Part shown: positions 46,793 through 55,073 of the stretch, in pieces
Layout: each line of letters starts with the position of its first letter
How positions within the stretch are numbered: the first letter of the stretch is position 1
Source: Catellatospora vulcania
GTDB lineage: Bacteria; Actinomycetota; Actinomycetes; Mycobacteriales; Micromonosporaceae
NCBI RefSeq assembly: GCF_009720385.1
Contig: NZ_ML769308.1
Location: 90,246 to 154,245, forward strand
Length of the DNA: 64,000 nucleotides
Reading direction: 5' to 3'
Notes under the pieces: model-generated
What the model was told of the DNA's origin: nothing
The model's input: only the letters and a program-made list of their open reading frames with translations
Databases searched by the model: none
Position numbers and translations under genes: made by a program

Positions 46793-47793
46793 TCCGCCTG
46801 GACTTCCAGCCCTGGGGCGAGAGCCTGGCCGAGCTGACCGACGCGGCCCGCCGCGCCGAGGACGCCGGAGCGGGCGTGCTGTGGGCCCCGGAGCTGCACC
46901 GCAGCGCCCCGGTGACCGCCGCCGCGCTGGCCGCCGCGACCACCCGGGTGGGCGTCGGCACCGGCATCGCGCTGGCGTTCGCCCGCAGCCCGATGCTGAC
47001 CGCGCTGTCCGCGCTCGACCTGGACGAGCTGTCCGGCGGCCGGTTCCGGCTGGGCCTGGGCACGGGGGTGCGCCGCCTGATCGGCGACTGGCACGGCATG
47101 CCGTTCGACCCGCCCGTGGCCCGGCTGCGCGACACCGTGGCGATCATCCGGGCCGTGGTCGCGGGCGCGTACACCGGCGAGCCGATCGAGCACCACGGCG
47201 AGGCCTCCATCAACGTGCGCGGCTGGCGGCGGCCGTATCCGCCGGTCCGCGAGCGCATCCCGGTGTACCTGGCCGCGATGGGCCCGGCGATGACGGCCCT
47301 CGCCGGGGAGATCGGCGACGGCTGGCTCTCGCACGAGCTGTGCCCGCCGGACCACCTGGCCGAAACGATCCTGCCCATGCTGCGTAAAGGCTCCGCCCGC
47401 AGCGGCAACAGTCCCGAGGTCGTCGTGTCGGCGTGCTGCTCGGTCGACGCCGACGCGGCCGTGGCCCGCGACCGGGCGCGCGGCGTGGTCGGCTTCTACG
47501 CCAGCGTGCAGACCTACGCCGACCTGTTCGCCGAGTACGCCGAGCAGCACGCGGCCATCGTCGCCGCGCGTCGCGAGGGCCGGGCCGCCGAGGCGCTCGC
47601 CGAGTTCGTGCCCGCGCCGATGGCGGCTGCCTACACGCTCAGCGGCACACGCGACGACGTCGCCGCCGGGATCGCCCGCTACGAGGGACTCGCCGACGCG
47701 GTGAAGCTGTCGCCGCCGACGCACGGGCTCGCCCCGGCGCAGATCCGCGCCGCCCAGAACGCGATCATCGACCTTATCCGGGAGCTGGCGTGA
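46789..47793 (+). CDS. LLM-class flavin-dependent oxidoreductase
   Basis: 334 residues from ATG 46789, overlapping the MaoC stop (ATGA). The luciferase-like TIM barrel is clear: VGVGTGIALAFARSPMLTALSALDLDELSGGRFRLGLGTG and RIPVYLAAMGPAMTALAGEIGDGW in the F420/FMN-dependent subgroup. Actinobacterial members often use F420 to reduce double bonds or oxidise alcohols, or act as FMN monooxygenases. The substrate is unknown; in this operon it probably modifies a ring or enoyl intermediate. Confidence 0.85.
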   Translation: MIRLDFQPWGESLAELTDAARRAEDAGAGVLWAPELHRSAPVTAAALAAATTRVGVGTGIALAFARSPMLTALSALDLDELSGGRFRLGLGTGVRRLIGDWHGMPFDPPVARLRDTVAIIRAVVAGAYTGEPIEHHGEASINVRGWRRPYPPVRERIPVYLAAMGPAMTALAGEIGDGWLSHELCPPDHLAETILPMLRKGSARSGNSPEVVVSACCSVDADAAVARDRARGVVGFYASVQTYADLFAEYAEQHAAIVAARREGRAAEALAEFVPAPMAAAYTLSGTRDDVAAGIARYEGLADAVKLSPPTHGLAPAQIRAAQNAIIDLIRELA

Positions 47794-48977
47794 GACCACT
47801 GGCCGACATCCGCGTGATCGCCGTCGAGCAGTACGGCGCGGGCCCGTTCGGCAGCCTGCACCTCGCCGACCTCGGCGCGGAGATCATCAAGATCGAGGAT
47901 CCGTCGTCGGGCGGCGACGTCGGCCGCTACGTGCCGCCGTACACCGACGGCGAGGACTCGCTGTTCTTCGAGACCTTCAACCGCGGCAAGCGCTCGCTGT
48001 CGCTCGACCTGTCCACGGCCGCGGGCCGGGAGGTGTTCGAGGACCTGGTCGCCGAGTCCGACGCCGTCTACTCCAACCTGCGCGGCGACGTGCCCGCCCG
48101 GATGCGGCTGACCTACGCCGACCTCAAGCACGTCAACCCGCGCATCGTGTGCTGCTCGCTGACCGGCTTCGGGATGACCGGGCCGCGCGCCAAGCAGCCC
48201 GGCTACGACTACATCCTGCAGGGGCTGGCCGGCTGGATGTCGCTGACCGGCGAACCCGACGGCCCGCCCGCGAAGTCCGGGCTGTCCATGGTGGACTACT
48301 CGGGCGGCTTCGTCGCGGCGATGGCGCTGCTCGCGGGAGTGCACGCGGCCCGGCGCGACGACCAGGGCATGGACTGCGACCTGAGCCTGTTCGACACCGC
48401 CATCGGCCTGCTCACCTACCCGGCGACCTGGCACCTGAGCGCCGGGTTCGCCCCCGCCCGCACCCGGCACTCGGCGCACCCGTCGCTGGTGCCGTTCCAG
48501 GTGTTCGCGGCCGCCGACGGCTGGCTGGTGGTGGGCTGCGCCAAGGAGAAGTTCTGGCAGCGGCTGGCCGGGGTGCTGGAGCTACCGGACGACCCGCGCT
48601 TCGCCACGTTCGCGCTGCGGCAGCAGCACCGCGACGAGGTGCTGGAGATCCTGGAGCGCGCGTTCGCGACCCGGACCGTGGCCGACTGGCTCGGCGTGCT
48701 GGAACCCGCCGGGGTGCCCTGCGGGCCGGTCAACGACGTCGCGGCCGCCCTGGCCGAGCCCCACACGCAGGCCCGCAACATGGTCGTGCGGACCGAGCAC
48801 CCGGCCTTCGGCACGGTCACCCAGGTCGCCTCCCCGGTGCGGGTCGGCGACGAGCCGCCCGCCTACCGCCGTGCCCCGCGCCGCAACGAGGACTTCGGCT
48901 ACGTCACCGACGACCTGCTCGGCTACAGCCCCGACCAGGTCGAGCGGCTGCGCGCGGCAGGGGCCTTCGGTGCCTGA
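47790..48977 (+). CDS. CaiB/BaiF class III CoA-transferase 1
   Basis: 395 residues from GTG 47790 (GTGA overlap). VIAVEQYGAGPFGSLHLADLGAEIIKIE is the classic N-terminal motif, and GMDCDLSLFD carries the catalytic aspartate. FRC-type enzymes move CoA between carboxylic acids without energy cost. Next to a mesaconyl-CoA hydratase-like gene it may activate mesaconate-type diacids, as Mct/Smt-type transferases do. A second family member is at 61202. Confidence 0.87.
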   Translation: MRPLADIRVIAVEQYGAGPFGSLHLADLGAEIIKIEDPSSGGDVGRYVPPYTDGEDSLFFETFNRGKRSLSLDLSTAAGREVFEDLVAESDAVYSNLRGDVPARMRLTYADLKHVNPRIVCCSLTGFGMTGPRAKQPGYDYILQGLAGWMSLTGEPDGPPAKSGLSMVDYSGGFVAAMALLAGVHAARRDDQGMDCDLSLFDTAIGLLTYPATWHLSAGFAPARTRHSAHPSLVPFQVFAAADGWLVVGCAKEKFWQRLAGVLELPDDPRFATFALRQQHRDEVLEILERAFATRTVADWLGVLEPAGVPCGPVNDVAAALAEPHTQARNMVVRTEHPAFGTVTQVASPVRVGDEPPAYRRAPRRNEDFGYVTDDLLGYSPDQVERLRAAGAFGA

Positions 48978-50358
48978 CCTGATCACCTGGGCCGCGGACC
49001 TGACCTGGGCGGAGATCCCCGAGCCGGTGCGCGCCGCCGCCCGCCTGCGGCTCCTCGACGGCCTGGGCTGCCTGATCGCGGGGGTACGCAGAGCCGAAGC
49101 ACCCGCCGCCGTGCAGGTCGCCCGGGGTCTGGGCGGCCCGCCGGAAGCCACGCTGTTCGGCCACGCGGGCACCGGCTCCACGCCCGTCGCCGAGCGGCAT
49201 GAGCCCGGCAACGCTGAGGCGCCACGCGATCCGATCAAGATCGGTGCGGCCGCTGCCGCGTTCGGCAACGCGGTCGCGATGCACGCGCTCGACTTCGACG
49301 ACACCCACGCCACCGGCCTGGTGCACGCGACCACGGTCACCGCGCCGGTAGCCCTCGCGCTGGCCGAGCAGACCGGGGCGAGCGGCGAGGACCTGCTGGC
49401 CGCGTACACGGCAGGCCTGGAGGTCGTATGCCGCCTCGGCGCGGCGGCCCCGCACGCGTTCCACGCCCGGGGCGTGCACGCGACCTCGGCCTGCGGGACG
49501 ATCGCCGCGGCCGTGGTCGCCGGGCGGCTGCTCGGGTTGGACGCCGCGACCACCGCGCACGCCGCGGGCATCGCGGCCAGCGGCTCGTCCGGGCTGCTGG
49601 AGTTCCTGCACACCGGCGGCTCCACCAAGCAGCTGCATCCCGGCTTCGCGGCGCACGCGGGCATCGTCGCGGCCCGGCTCGCCGCAGCGGGCGCGACCGG
49701 CCCGGCGGGCTTCCTCGACGGCGCGAACGGGCTGTTCGCCGCGCTGGCCGGGCGGGCCCCCGACCACGAGACCCTGCACGGCGGGCTCGGGCAGCGCTGG
49801 GAGGCGGAGCGCATCACCGTGAAGCCGTATGCCGCCTGCCGGCTCAGCCACGCCGTGCTCGACGCGGCCGCCCTGCTGCGCCGCGACGTGGACGTCTCCC
49901 GGATCACCGCCGTGGTGATCCGCCTGCACCCCGACGCGCTGCCGATCGTCGGCGGGGCCGCGCTGCCGTCGACGCCGTACGCGGCGAAGTTCTCCGCGGC
50001 CTGGTGCGTGGCGGCGATGCTGCTCGATGGCGCGCTGCCGGTGGAGGTGTTCGACGACCCGCACCGGGCCGACATCGTCGCGCTGGCGAAACGCGTCGCG
50101 ATCGAGCCGCTGCGCCAGGACGTGCCGACCGCCGCCGCCGACGCGCCCGGCCGCATCCGGGCTCAGCTCGCCCATGGCGGGGTGCGCGAGGTCGGGGTGC
50201 CCCGGTGCGGCGGCGGGGCCGACGACCCCGGGCTGGACGAGCTGCTGGTGGCCAAGGCCCGCGCCAACCTCGGCGAGCGGGCCGACGCAGTGCTCGCGGC
50301 GCTGGCCGCGCTGCCCACCGCACCCGACGTGAAGGAGCTGGTGACGTGCCTGGCCTGA
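48970..50358 (+). CDS. MmgE/PrpD family protein 1
   Basis: 462 residues from GTG 48970, overlapping the CoA transferase by eight bases. The family hallmark NAVAMHALDFDDTH is present, followed by GVHATSACGTIAAAV. PrpD and relatives hydrate or dehydrate branched tricarboxylates (2-methylcitrate), and the fold also includes cis-aconitate decarboxylase. Residues ~74-92 (ERHEPGNAEAPRDPIKIGA) look like an insertion relative to the family and contain a small CCGATC-AA-GATCGG palindrome at 49231-49244. Hydration of a substituted maleate or mesaconate is a plausible role. Confidence 0.82.
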   Translation: MPDLITWAADLTWAEIPEPVRAAARLRLLDGLGCLIAGVRRAEAPAAVQVARGLGGPPEATLFGHAGTGSTPVAERHEPGNAEAPRDPIKIGAAAAAFGNAVAMHALDFDDTHATGLVHATTVTAPVALALAEQTGASGEDLLAAYTAGLEVVCRLGAAAPHAFHARGVHATSACGTIAAAVVAGRLLGLDAATTAHAAGIAASGSSGLLEFLHTGGSTKQLHPGFAAHAGIVAARLAAAGATGPAGFLDGANGLFAALAGRAPDHETLHGGLGQRWEAERITVKPYAACRLSHAVLDAAALLRRDVDVSRITAVVIRLHPDALPIVGGAALPSTPYAAKFSAAWCVAAMLLDGALPVEVFDDPHRADIVALAKRVAIEPLRQDVPTAAADAPGRIRAQLAHGGVREVGVPRCGGGADDPGLDELLVAKARANLGERADAVLAALAALPTAPDVKELVTCLA

Positions 50359-51338
50359 CGATCCACCTGCCCGCGGTCGGCGGCTACGCCCACGCGGCGG
50401 CCGTGCTCGCGGCGCACGAGCTGGAACCGTCCGATGTGGTCCACGTCGTCGAGTACGTGACCGCCTCGATAGCTCCCGCCGCGGTCGCCGCGGCCCGCGA
50501 TGTGCTGCTGGCGGGCACGGTCGTGCCGGTGTCGACGATCCCGGTGCGGGGCTTCCCGGGCGGCGCGGACCCGTACCGGGTCGCGGTGACGGCGTACCCG
50601 GGCGGCGGGGTGCTGCGCGGCACGGACCGCGACGTGCTGCGCGTCGCCGACGGCGTGGTCTACCTGCCCAGCGTGTTCACCACCGAGGGCGAGTTCGCCG
50701 ACCAGTACCGCGCCTGCCTGCTGCGGGTCCGGGAGATCCTGTCCCCGCTGCGGCTCGGCCTGGACGCCCTGGTGCTCACCACCGACTACACGGCCACCGC
50801 CACCCGCGCCTCGTACCCGCGCTGCGGCCGCCCGCGCCGCGAGCTGCTCGGCAACGGCCCCGTCCACCCCGGCGCGGCCGGCATCCTGGTCGACGTGCCG
50901 CTCGCGCCCGGCGCGATGGTGGCGCTCGACGCGGTCGCCGCGACCGGCCCGCTGCACGCGGTCAACCCGGGCTGGGCCAGGTACGACACGCTCACCTACA
51001 AACCCGCGGCGGTCGCCGGGCGGCACGTGTTCGGCGCCGGGTTCGGCGCGCTCGACCCGGTCACCCAGACCGCGGTGCACGAGCACGACCTGCTCGCCCA
51101 GGCCGCCTTCGTGTACGGCAACATCGCCGCCGTGTTCGGCGCGGCCGGCGGCGCGCAGACCGTTTCGCTGCTCGAGTACCTCACCCCGGACGCGGTCGCG
51201 GCCTACCCGCGCCTGGCGGAGCTGCGCGCCGAGTACTTCCCCGACGCGGTGGTGACCTCGGTGGTCTGCGACGCGCTGCTGCGCCCCGAGTTCCTCATCG
51301 AGGTCGTGCCGCGCGGCCTGCTGCCGGAGGCGTCATGA
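50346..51338 (+). CDS. Tandem RidA-fold (YjgF) protein
   Basis: 330 residues from GTG 50346 (13-base overlap). The C-terminal half is a full RidA domain: YKPAAVAGRHVFGAGFGALDPVTQ, VYGNIAAVFGAAGGAQ and LLRPEFLIEVV. The N-terminal half (VLAAHELEPSDVVHVVEYVT, RVAVTAYPGG) is a second, diverged copy; a third segment, HPGAAGILVDVPLAPGAMVALDAVA, bridges them. RidA proteins deaminate reactive enamines/imines to keto acids plus ammonia. An imine-handling enzyme would fit the breakdown of a nitrogen heterocycle (inference). Confidence 0.75.
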   Translation: MPGLTIHLPAVGGYAHAAAVLAAHELEPSDVVHVVEYVTASIAPAAVAAARDVLLAGTVVPVSTIPVRGFPGGADPYRVAVTAYPGGGVLRGTDRDVLRVADGVVYLPSVFTTEGEFADQYRACLLRVREILSPLRLGLDALVLTTDYTATATRASYPRCGRPRRELLGNGPVHPGAAGILVDVPLAPGAMVALDAVAATGPLHAVNPGWARYDTLTYKPAAVAGRHVFGAGFGALDPVTQTAVHEHDLLAQAAFVYGNIAAVFGAAGGAQTVSLLEYLTPDAVAAYPRLAELRAEYFPDAVVTSVVCDALLRPEFLIEVVPRGLLPEAS

Positions 51339-51805
51339 CCATGCTGACCGGGCAGTTGCGGGCGCAGCTCGGGCGGGAGGTGGCCTACACCGCGCCGGAG
51401 GAGATCGGCCGCGCCGCGATCCGCTACTTCGCGCAGGCGATCGGGGCCGACGACCCGGCCTACACCAGCGGCGACGACCCGGTCGCCCCGCCGACGATGA
51501 TCTGCGAGACGAACCAGTACGCGAACCTGCCCGCCGACGCCGACGGCTACCCCGGCCACGGCTGGCACCTGGACGTGCCCGGGGCGCGGCTGGTCCGCGG
51601 CGGCAACGCCTACGAGTTCCACCAGCCCGCCCGCGCGTCCGACGTGCTCACCGTGACCTGGCGGCTGGAGTCGATGACCGAGCGCACCACCGGCGGCGGC
51701 ACGCCGATGCTGGTGGTGCTGTCCACCGCGACGTACCGCAACCAGCGCGCCGAGCTGCTGGCCGTGAACACCGAGACGCTGATCTACCTGGGTGGCGCAG
51801 CATGA
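51335..51805 (+). CDS. FAS1-like dehydratase / MaoC N-terminal-type protein
   Basis: 156 residues; ATG 51335 overlaps the previous stop (ATGA). IGRAAIRYFAQAIGADDPAY and PTMICETNQY are typical of the N-terminal hot-dog domain (FAS1_DH_region) of two-part hydratases such as ChsH1/ChsH2 or HadA. It likely forms a heterodimer with the MaoC protein at 51870 to hydrate an enoyl-CoA. No catalytic motif of its own is clear. Confidence 0.78.
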   Translation: MTMLTGQLRAQLGREVAYTAPEEIGRAAIRYFAQAIGADDPAYTSGDDPVAPPTMICETNQYANLPADADGYPGHGWHLDVPGARLVRGGNAYEFHQPARASDVLTVTWRLESMTERTTGGGTPMLVVLSTATYRNQRAELLAVNTETLIYLGGAA

Positions 51806-51873
51806 GCCAGCATCGCGAGCGAGTCATCGGACCCGGCGACGCCGCCGGCCGGCGCAGCGAGGAGCAGGCATGA
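51802..51873 (+). other. 23-codon bridging mini-frame between hydratase genes
   Basis: ATG 51802 overlaps the stop of the 51335 gene and its TGA overlaps ATG 51870. It encodes MSQHRERVIGPGDAAGRR... with the GCATGA junction duplicated at both ends, as if a ~68-bp element had entered a start/stop overlap. Confidence 0.4.
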
Positions 51874-52364
51874 CCACGGTCGGCGAGCGGCTGCCGGAGC
51901 TGCGGCGCACCATCACCCTGCCCGACATGATCGCGTACGCGGGCGCGACCTGGGACTGGCACCGCCTGCACTACGACCCCGACTACCTCGCCGGGCGCGG
52001 CCTGACCCGGCCGGTCGTCGACGGGCAGCTGTTCGGCGCGCTGCTCGCCGAGCTGGTACGCGGCTGGGCGGGCCCCGGCGCCACGCTGACCCGGCTGCAC
52101 CTGCGCTTCGCCAACCTGGTCTTCGCCGGGGAGACGGTCGTCGCCACCGGCGAGGTGATCGAGGTCGACGGTGACACCGTGATCCTCGCCCTGAAGGTCA
52201 CCGTGGCCGACGACGGCCGCGTCGCCGTGCACCCGGCCGGCGCGACCGTGGTGTTCGCCTCCGCTGGCGTTGCGTCGGCTGACGCCCTCGCCGGTCGTGA
52301 ACCGGCCGCGTCCCGTGGTGTGCCGTCGTCGGCGAACGCAGCCGGGGTGGAGACCGCCCGGTGA
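51870..52364 (+). CDS. MaoC-like dehydratase 2
   Basis: 164 residues, GAGGAG upstream of ATG 51870. ATWDWHRLHYDPDYLAGRGLTRPVVDGQLFGALLAEL contains the hydratase motif with the D-H pair expected for MaoC enzymes. The last ~35 residues (SAGVASADALAGREPAASRG...) are an extra low-complexity tail. With the 51335 protein it should make the active hydratase. Its stop overlaps the thiolase-like start (GTGA). Confidence 0.8.
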   Translation: MTTVGERLPELRRTITLPDMIAYAGATWDWHRLHYDPDYLAGRGLTRPVVDGQLFGALLAELVRGWAGPGATLTRLHLRFANLVFAGETVVATGEVIEVDGDTVILALKVTVADDGRVAVHPAGATVVFASAGVASADALAGREPAASRGVPSSANAAGVETAR

Positions 52365-53473
52365 GCGTCGCGATCGTCGGGGCGGCCGAGTGCGACCTCG
52401 GGCATACCGGGCTGTCCACGCAGCAGCTGCTGGCGCAGGCGGTAAGACGGGCGCTCGACGACGCCGGGCTGCGGGTGTGCGACGTGGACGGCATCGCCAC
52501 CACCGGGCATGGCCGCTTCCCGGCCACCCAGCTCGCCGACCAGCTCGGGCTGTGCCCGTCGTGGACGGACTCCACCGCCGCCGGGGGAGCCGTCTTCGAG
52601 ATGTACGTCGCCCGTGCCGCCCAGGCCATCGAAGCCGGGCAGTGCAGCGTCGCGGTGATCGCCTTCGCCTCGAACCAGCGCTCGGCCCGCTCCCGCCGCA
52701 TCGGCGGCGTCTACGACGCGGCCACCCCCGAAGCGCAGTTCGAGCAGCCGTACCAGCCGCTGTGGCCGCTGTCGTACTACGCGATGACCGCCCAGCGCTA
52801 CCTGCACACGTACCGGCTGGACCGGGCCGACCTGGCCCGCGTGGCGGTCGCCGCCCGCGAGCACGCGCTGCGCAACCCGGCCGCGTTCCGGCATTCGGCC
52901 GGGCCGCTGACCGTGGACGAGGTGCTGGCCGCGCCGATGATCTCCAGCCCGCTCGGCGCGCTGGACTGCTGCCTGGTCACCGACGGCGGCGGGGCGATCG
53001 TGCTGACCTCCCTGGACCGCGCCCGCCACCTGGCGAAACCGCCGGTGCGGGTGCTCGGCTACGGCGAGTCGGTCACCCACGCGGCGATGGCCACGCCGGA
53101 CGATCTGCTCAGCACGGGCGCGGCCGCGTCCGGGGCACGCGCGTTCGCCCGTGCTGCGGTGCGACCGGAGGAGATCGACGTCATCCAGCTCTACGACTCG
53201 TTCACCGTCAGCGTGCCGCTGGGCCTGGAACAGCTCGGCTTCTGCCCGCCCGGCACGGGCGTGCACTGGGCGGGCGTGCCGGTGAACACCACCGGCGGCG
53301 GCCTGTCCTACTGCCACCCTGGCCAGCTCGGCGTGCTGCTGCTCGTCGAGGCGGTACGCCAGCTGCGCGGCGAGGGCGGCCCGCGCCAGGTCGACGGCGC
53401 GGCCACCGCCCTGGTCCACGGCACCGGCGGCATCGCCTCCAGCCACGCCACCGTCATCCTGGGGGTCCGATGA
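52361..53473 (+). CDS. SCP2-thiolase-like (Ltp-type) protein
   Basis: 370 residues from GTG 52361. VAIVGAAECDLG, NTTGGGLSYCHPG and HGTGGIASSHATVIL are shared by lipid-transfer-type thiolases. The usual first active-site cysteine is not seen (WTDSTAAGGAVFEM at that place), as in Ltp2, which works as a retro-aldolase with a DUF35 partner in steroid side-chain loss. A DUF35 gene follows directly. It may cleave a hydroxyacyl-CoA formed by the hydratase pair. Confidence 0.82.
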   Translation: MSVAIVGAAECDLGHTGLSTQQLLAQAVRRALDDAGLRVCDVDGIATTGHGRFPATQLADQLGLCPSWTDSTAAGGAVFEMYVARAAQAIEAGQCSVAVIAFASNQRSARSRRIGGVYDAATPEAQFEQPYQPLWPLSYYAMTAQRYLHTYRLDRADLARVAVAAREHALRNPAAFRHSAGPLTVDEVLAAPMISSPLGALDCCLVTDGGGAIVLTSLDRARHLAKPPVRVLGYGESVTHAAMATPDDLLSTGAAASGARAFARAAVRPEEIDVIQLYDSFTVSVPLGLEQLGFCPPGTGVHWAGVPVNTTGGGLSYCHPGQLGVLLLVEAVRQLRGEGGPRQVDGAATALVHGTGGIASSHATVILGVR

Positions 53474-53526
53474 CACCGCCCCACCGGCCGCACGACGGCG
53501 CCGACGACGGCGGGGAGCGCCGATGA
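53470..53526 (+). other. 18-codon bridging mini-frame
   Basis: ATG 53470 overlaps the thiolase-like stop and its TGA overlaps ATG 53523 of the DUF35 gene. It encodes MTPPHRPHDGADDGGERR. It may couple translation across the 49-base gap. Confidence 0.4.
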
Positions 53527-53906
53527 CCGAGATCCCGGAGGACGAGGTCACCGCGCCCTGGTGGGAGGCCACCCGGTCGCGGCGGCTCACGGTGCAGCGC
53601 TGTGGCCGGTGCGGCCTGGCCCAACTGCCGCCGCGCGTGCTCTGCACCGGGTGCGGCAGCACCGCGTCGCGGCTGGAACCGGTGGACGGGCAGGGCGTGG
53701 TGGACTCCTACACCGTGATCCACCGCGCCCCCGATCCGGCGGCCGAGGCGCCCTACACCGTGGCCCGGGTGCGCCTGGCCGAAGGCCCGATCCTGCTCAC
53801 CGCACTGGTGGGGGTCGCGCACCCGCGCTGCGACCTGCCCGTGACCCTGGCCTGGCGGCCGCTGCCCGACGGGCGGGCGCTGCCCGTCTTCACCACCGAG
53901 GAGTGA
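53523..53906 (+). CDS. DUF35 OB-fold zinc-ribbon protein
   Basis: 127 residues. Two zinc-ribbon knuckles (CGRCG and CTGCG, about residues 27-44) precede an OB fold (VVDSYTVIHRAPDP, APYTVARVRLAEGPILLTAL). DUF35 proteins bind acyl-CoA ligands and partner Ltp-type thiolase-fold enzymes, as in the Ltp2-ChsH2(DUF35) aldolase. Directly after the thiolase-like gene it most likely forms the same kind of complex. Confidence 0.88.
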   Translation: MTEIPEDEVTAPWWEATRSRRLTVQRCGRCGLAQLPPRVLCTGCGSTASRLEPVDGQGVVDSYTVIHRAPDPAAEAPYTVARVRLAEGPILLTALVGVAHPRCDLPVTLAWRPLPDGRALPVFTTEE

Positions 53907-53909
53907 CCC

Positions 53910-55073
53910 GTGGACTTCGAGCTCAACGACGAGCAGCGGCTGCTGCGCGAGACCATCCGGGCCTTCGCCGACCGCGAGATCCGGCCGGTCGCCCGGGAAT
54001 GGGAGGCGTCCGGACGGTACCCGACGGAGATCGTCGCGACCATGCGCGAGCTGGGCCTGTTCGGCCTGACCGTGCCCGAGCAGTACGGCGGCCTCGGCGC
54101 GGACCTGGTCTCCTTCTCGATCGTCTTCGAGGAGATCGCCAGGGCGTGGATGGGCATCGCCGGCATCCTGGGCAGCCATTCGCTGTCCTGCTGGCTGCTC
54201 GCCAGGCACGGCACCGAGGAGCAGAAGAACCGCTACCTGCCGGAGCTGGCCACGGGCGTGCGCCGCACCGGCATCGCGCTGACCGAACCGGACGCGGGCA
54301 CCGACCTGCAGGGCATCCGCACCACGGCCCGCCGCGACGGCGACCACTACGTGATCAACGGCCGCAAGACGTGGATCACCAACGCCCGGCACGCCGACCC
54401 GCTGCCGGTGCTGTGCAAGACCGACCCGTCCGCCGACCCCGCACACCGGGGCATGTCGGTGCTGCTCGTGGAGGCCGGCACACCCGGCTTCGAGGTGCTG
54501 CGCGACCTGCCGAAACTCGGCTACAAGGGCACCGAGTCCTGCGAGGTCGTCTTCGACGAGGTACGGGTGCCCGCGACACAGCTGCTCGGCGGCGTCGAGG
54601 GGCGCGGCATGCAGCAGGTGCTGTCCGGGCTGGAGATCGGGCGGATCAACGTCGCCGCGCGGGCGCTGGGCATCGCGCAGGAGGCCTACGACACGGCCCT
54701 GGCGTACGCGAACCAGCGCGAGGCGTTCGGGCAGAAGATCGGCGAGTTCCAGGCGATCCAGCTCAAACTCGCCGACATGGCGATGAAGGTGCAGTCGTCG
54801 CGGCTGCTGGTGCACTGGGCCGCCTCGCGCGCCGACGCCGGGCACCGCGTCGACCTGGAGGCGGGCATGGCCAAGGCCCACGCCGCCGAGGCCGCCGTCG
54901 ACTGCGCCCTGCTGTCCATGCAGGTCCACGGCGGGTACGGGTACTCACCCGAGTTCGGCGTCGAACGGCTCTACCGCGACGCGCCGCTGATGATGATCGG
55001 CGAGGGCACCAACGACATCCAGCGCATCGTCATCGCCCGCGCGCTGCTGTCCGGCAAGGGCGCGATCGGATGA
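53910..55073 (+). CDS. Acyl-CoA dehydrogenase
   Basis: 387 residues from GTG 53910. ALTEPDAGTDLQGIRTTA and WITNARHADPLPV are the FAD/substrate motifs, and IGEGTNDIQRIVIARALL near the end holds the usual catalytic glutamate. It introduces a double bond into an acyl-CoA, feeding the hydratase pair encoded upstream. Its stop overlaps the CitE-like start (ATGA). Confidence 0.92.
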   Translation: MDFELNDEQRLLRETIRAFADREIRPVAREWEASGRYPTEIVATMRELGLFGLTVPEQYGGLGADLVSFSIVFEEIARAWMGIAGILGSHSLSCWLLARHGTEEQKNRYLPELATGVRRTGIALTEPDAGTDLQGIRTTARRDGDHYVINGRKTWITNARHADPLPVLCKTDPSADPAHRGMSVLLVEAGTPGFEVLRDLPKLGYKGTESCEVVFDEVRVPATQLLGGVEGRGMQQVLSGLEIGRINVAARALGIAQEAYDTALAYANQREAFGQKIGEFQAIQLKLADMAMKVQSSRLLVHWAASRADAGHRVDLEAGMAKAHAAEAAVDCALLSMQVHGGYGYSPEFGVERLYRDAPLMMIGEGTNDIQRIVIARALLSGKGAIG

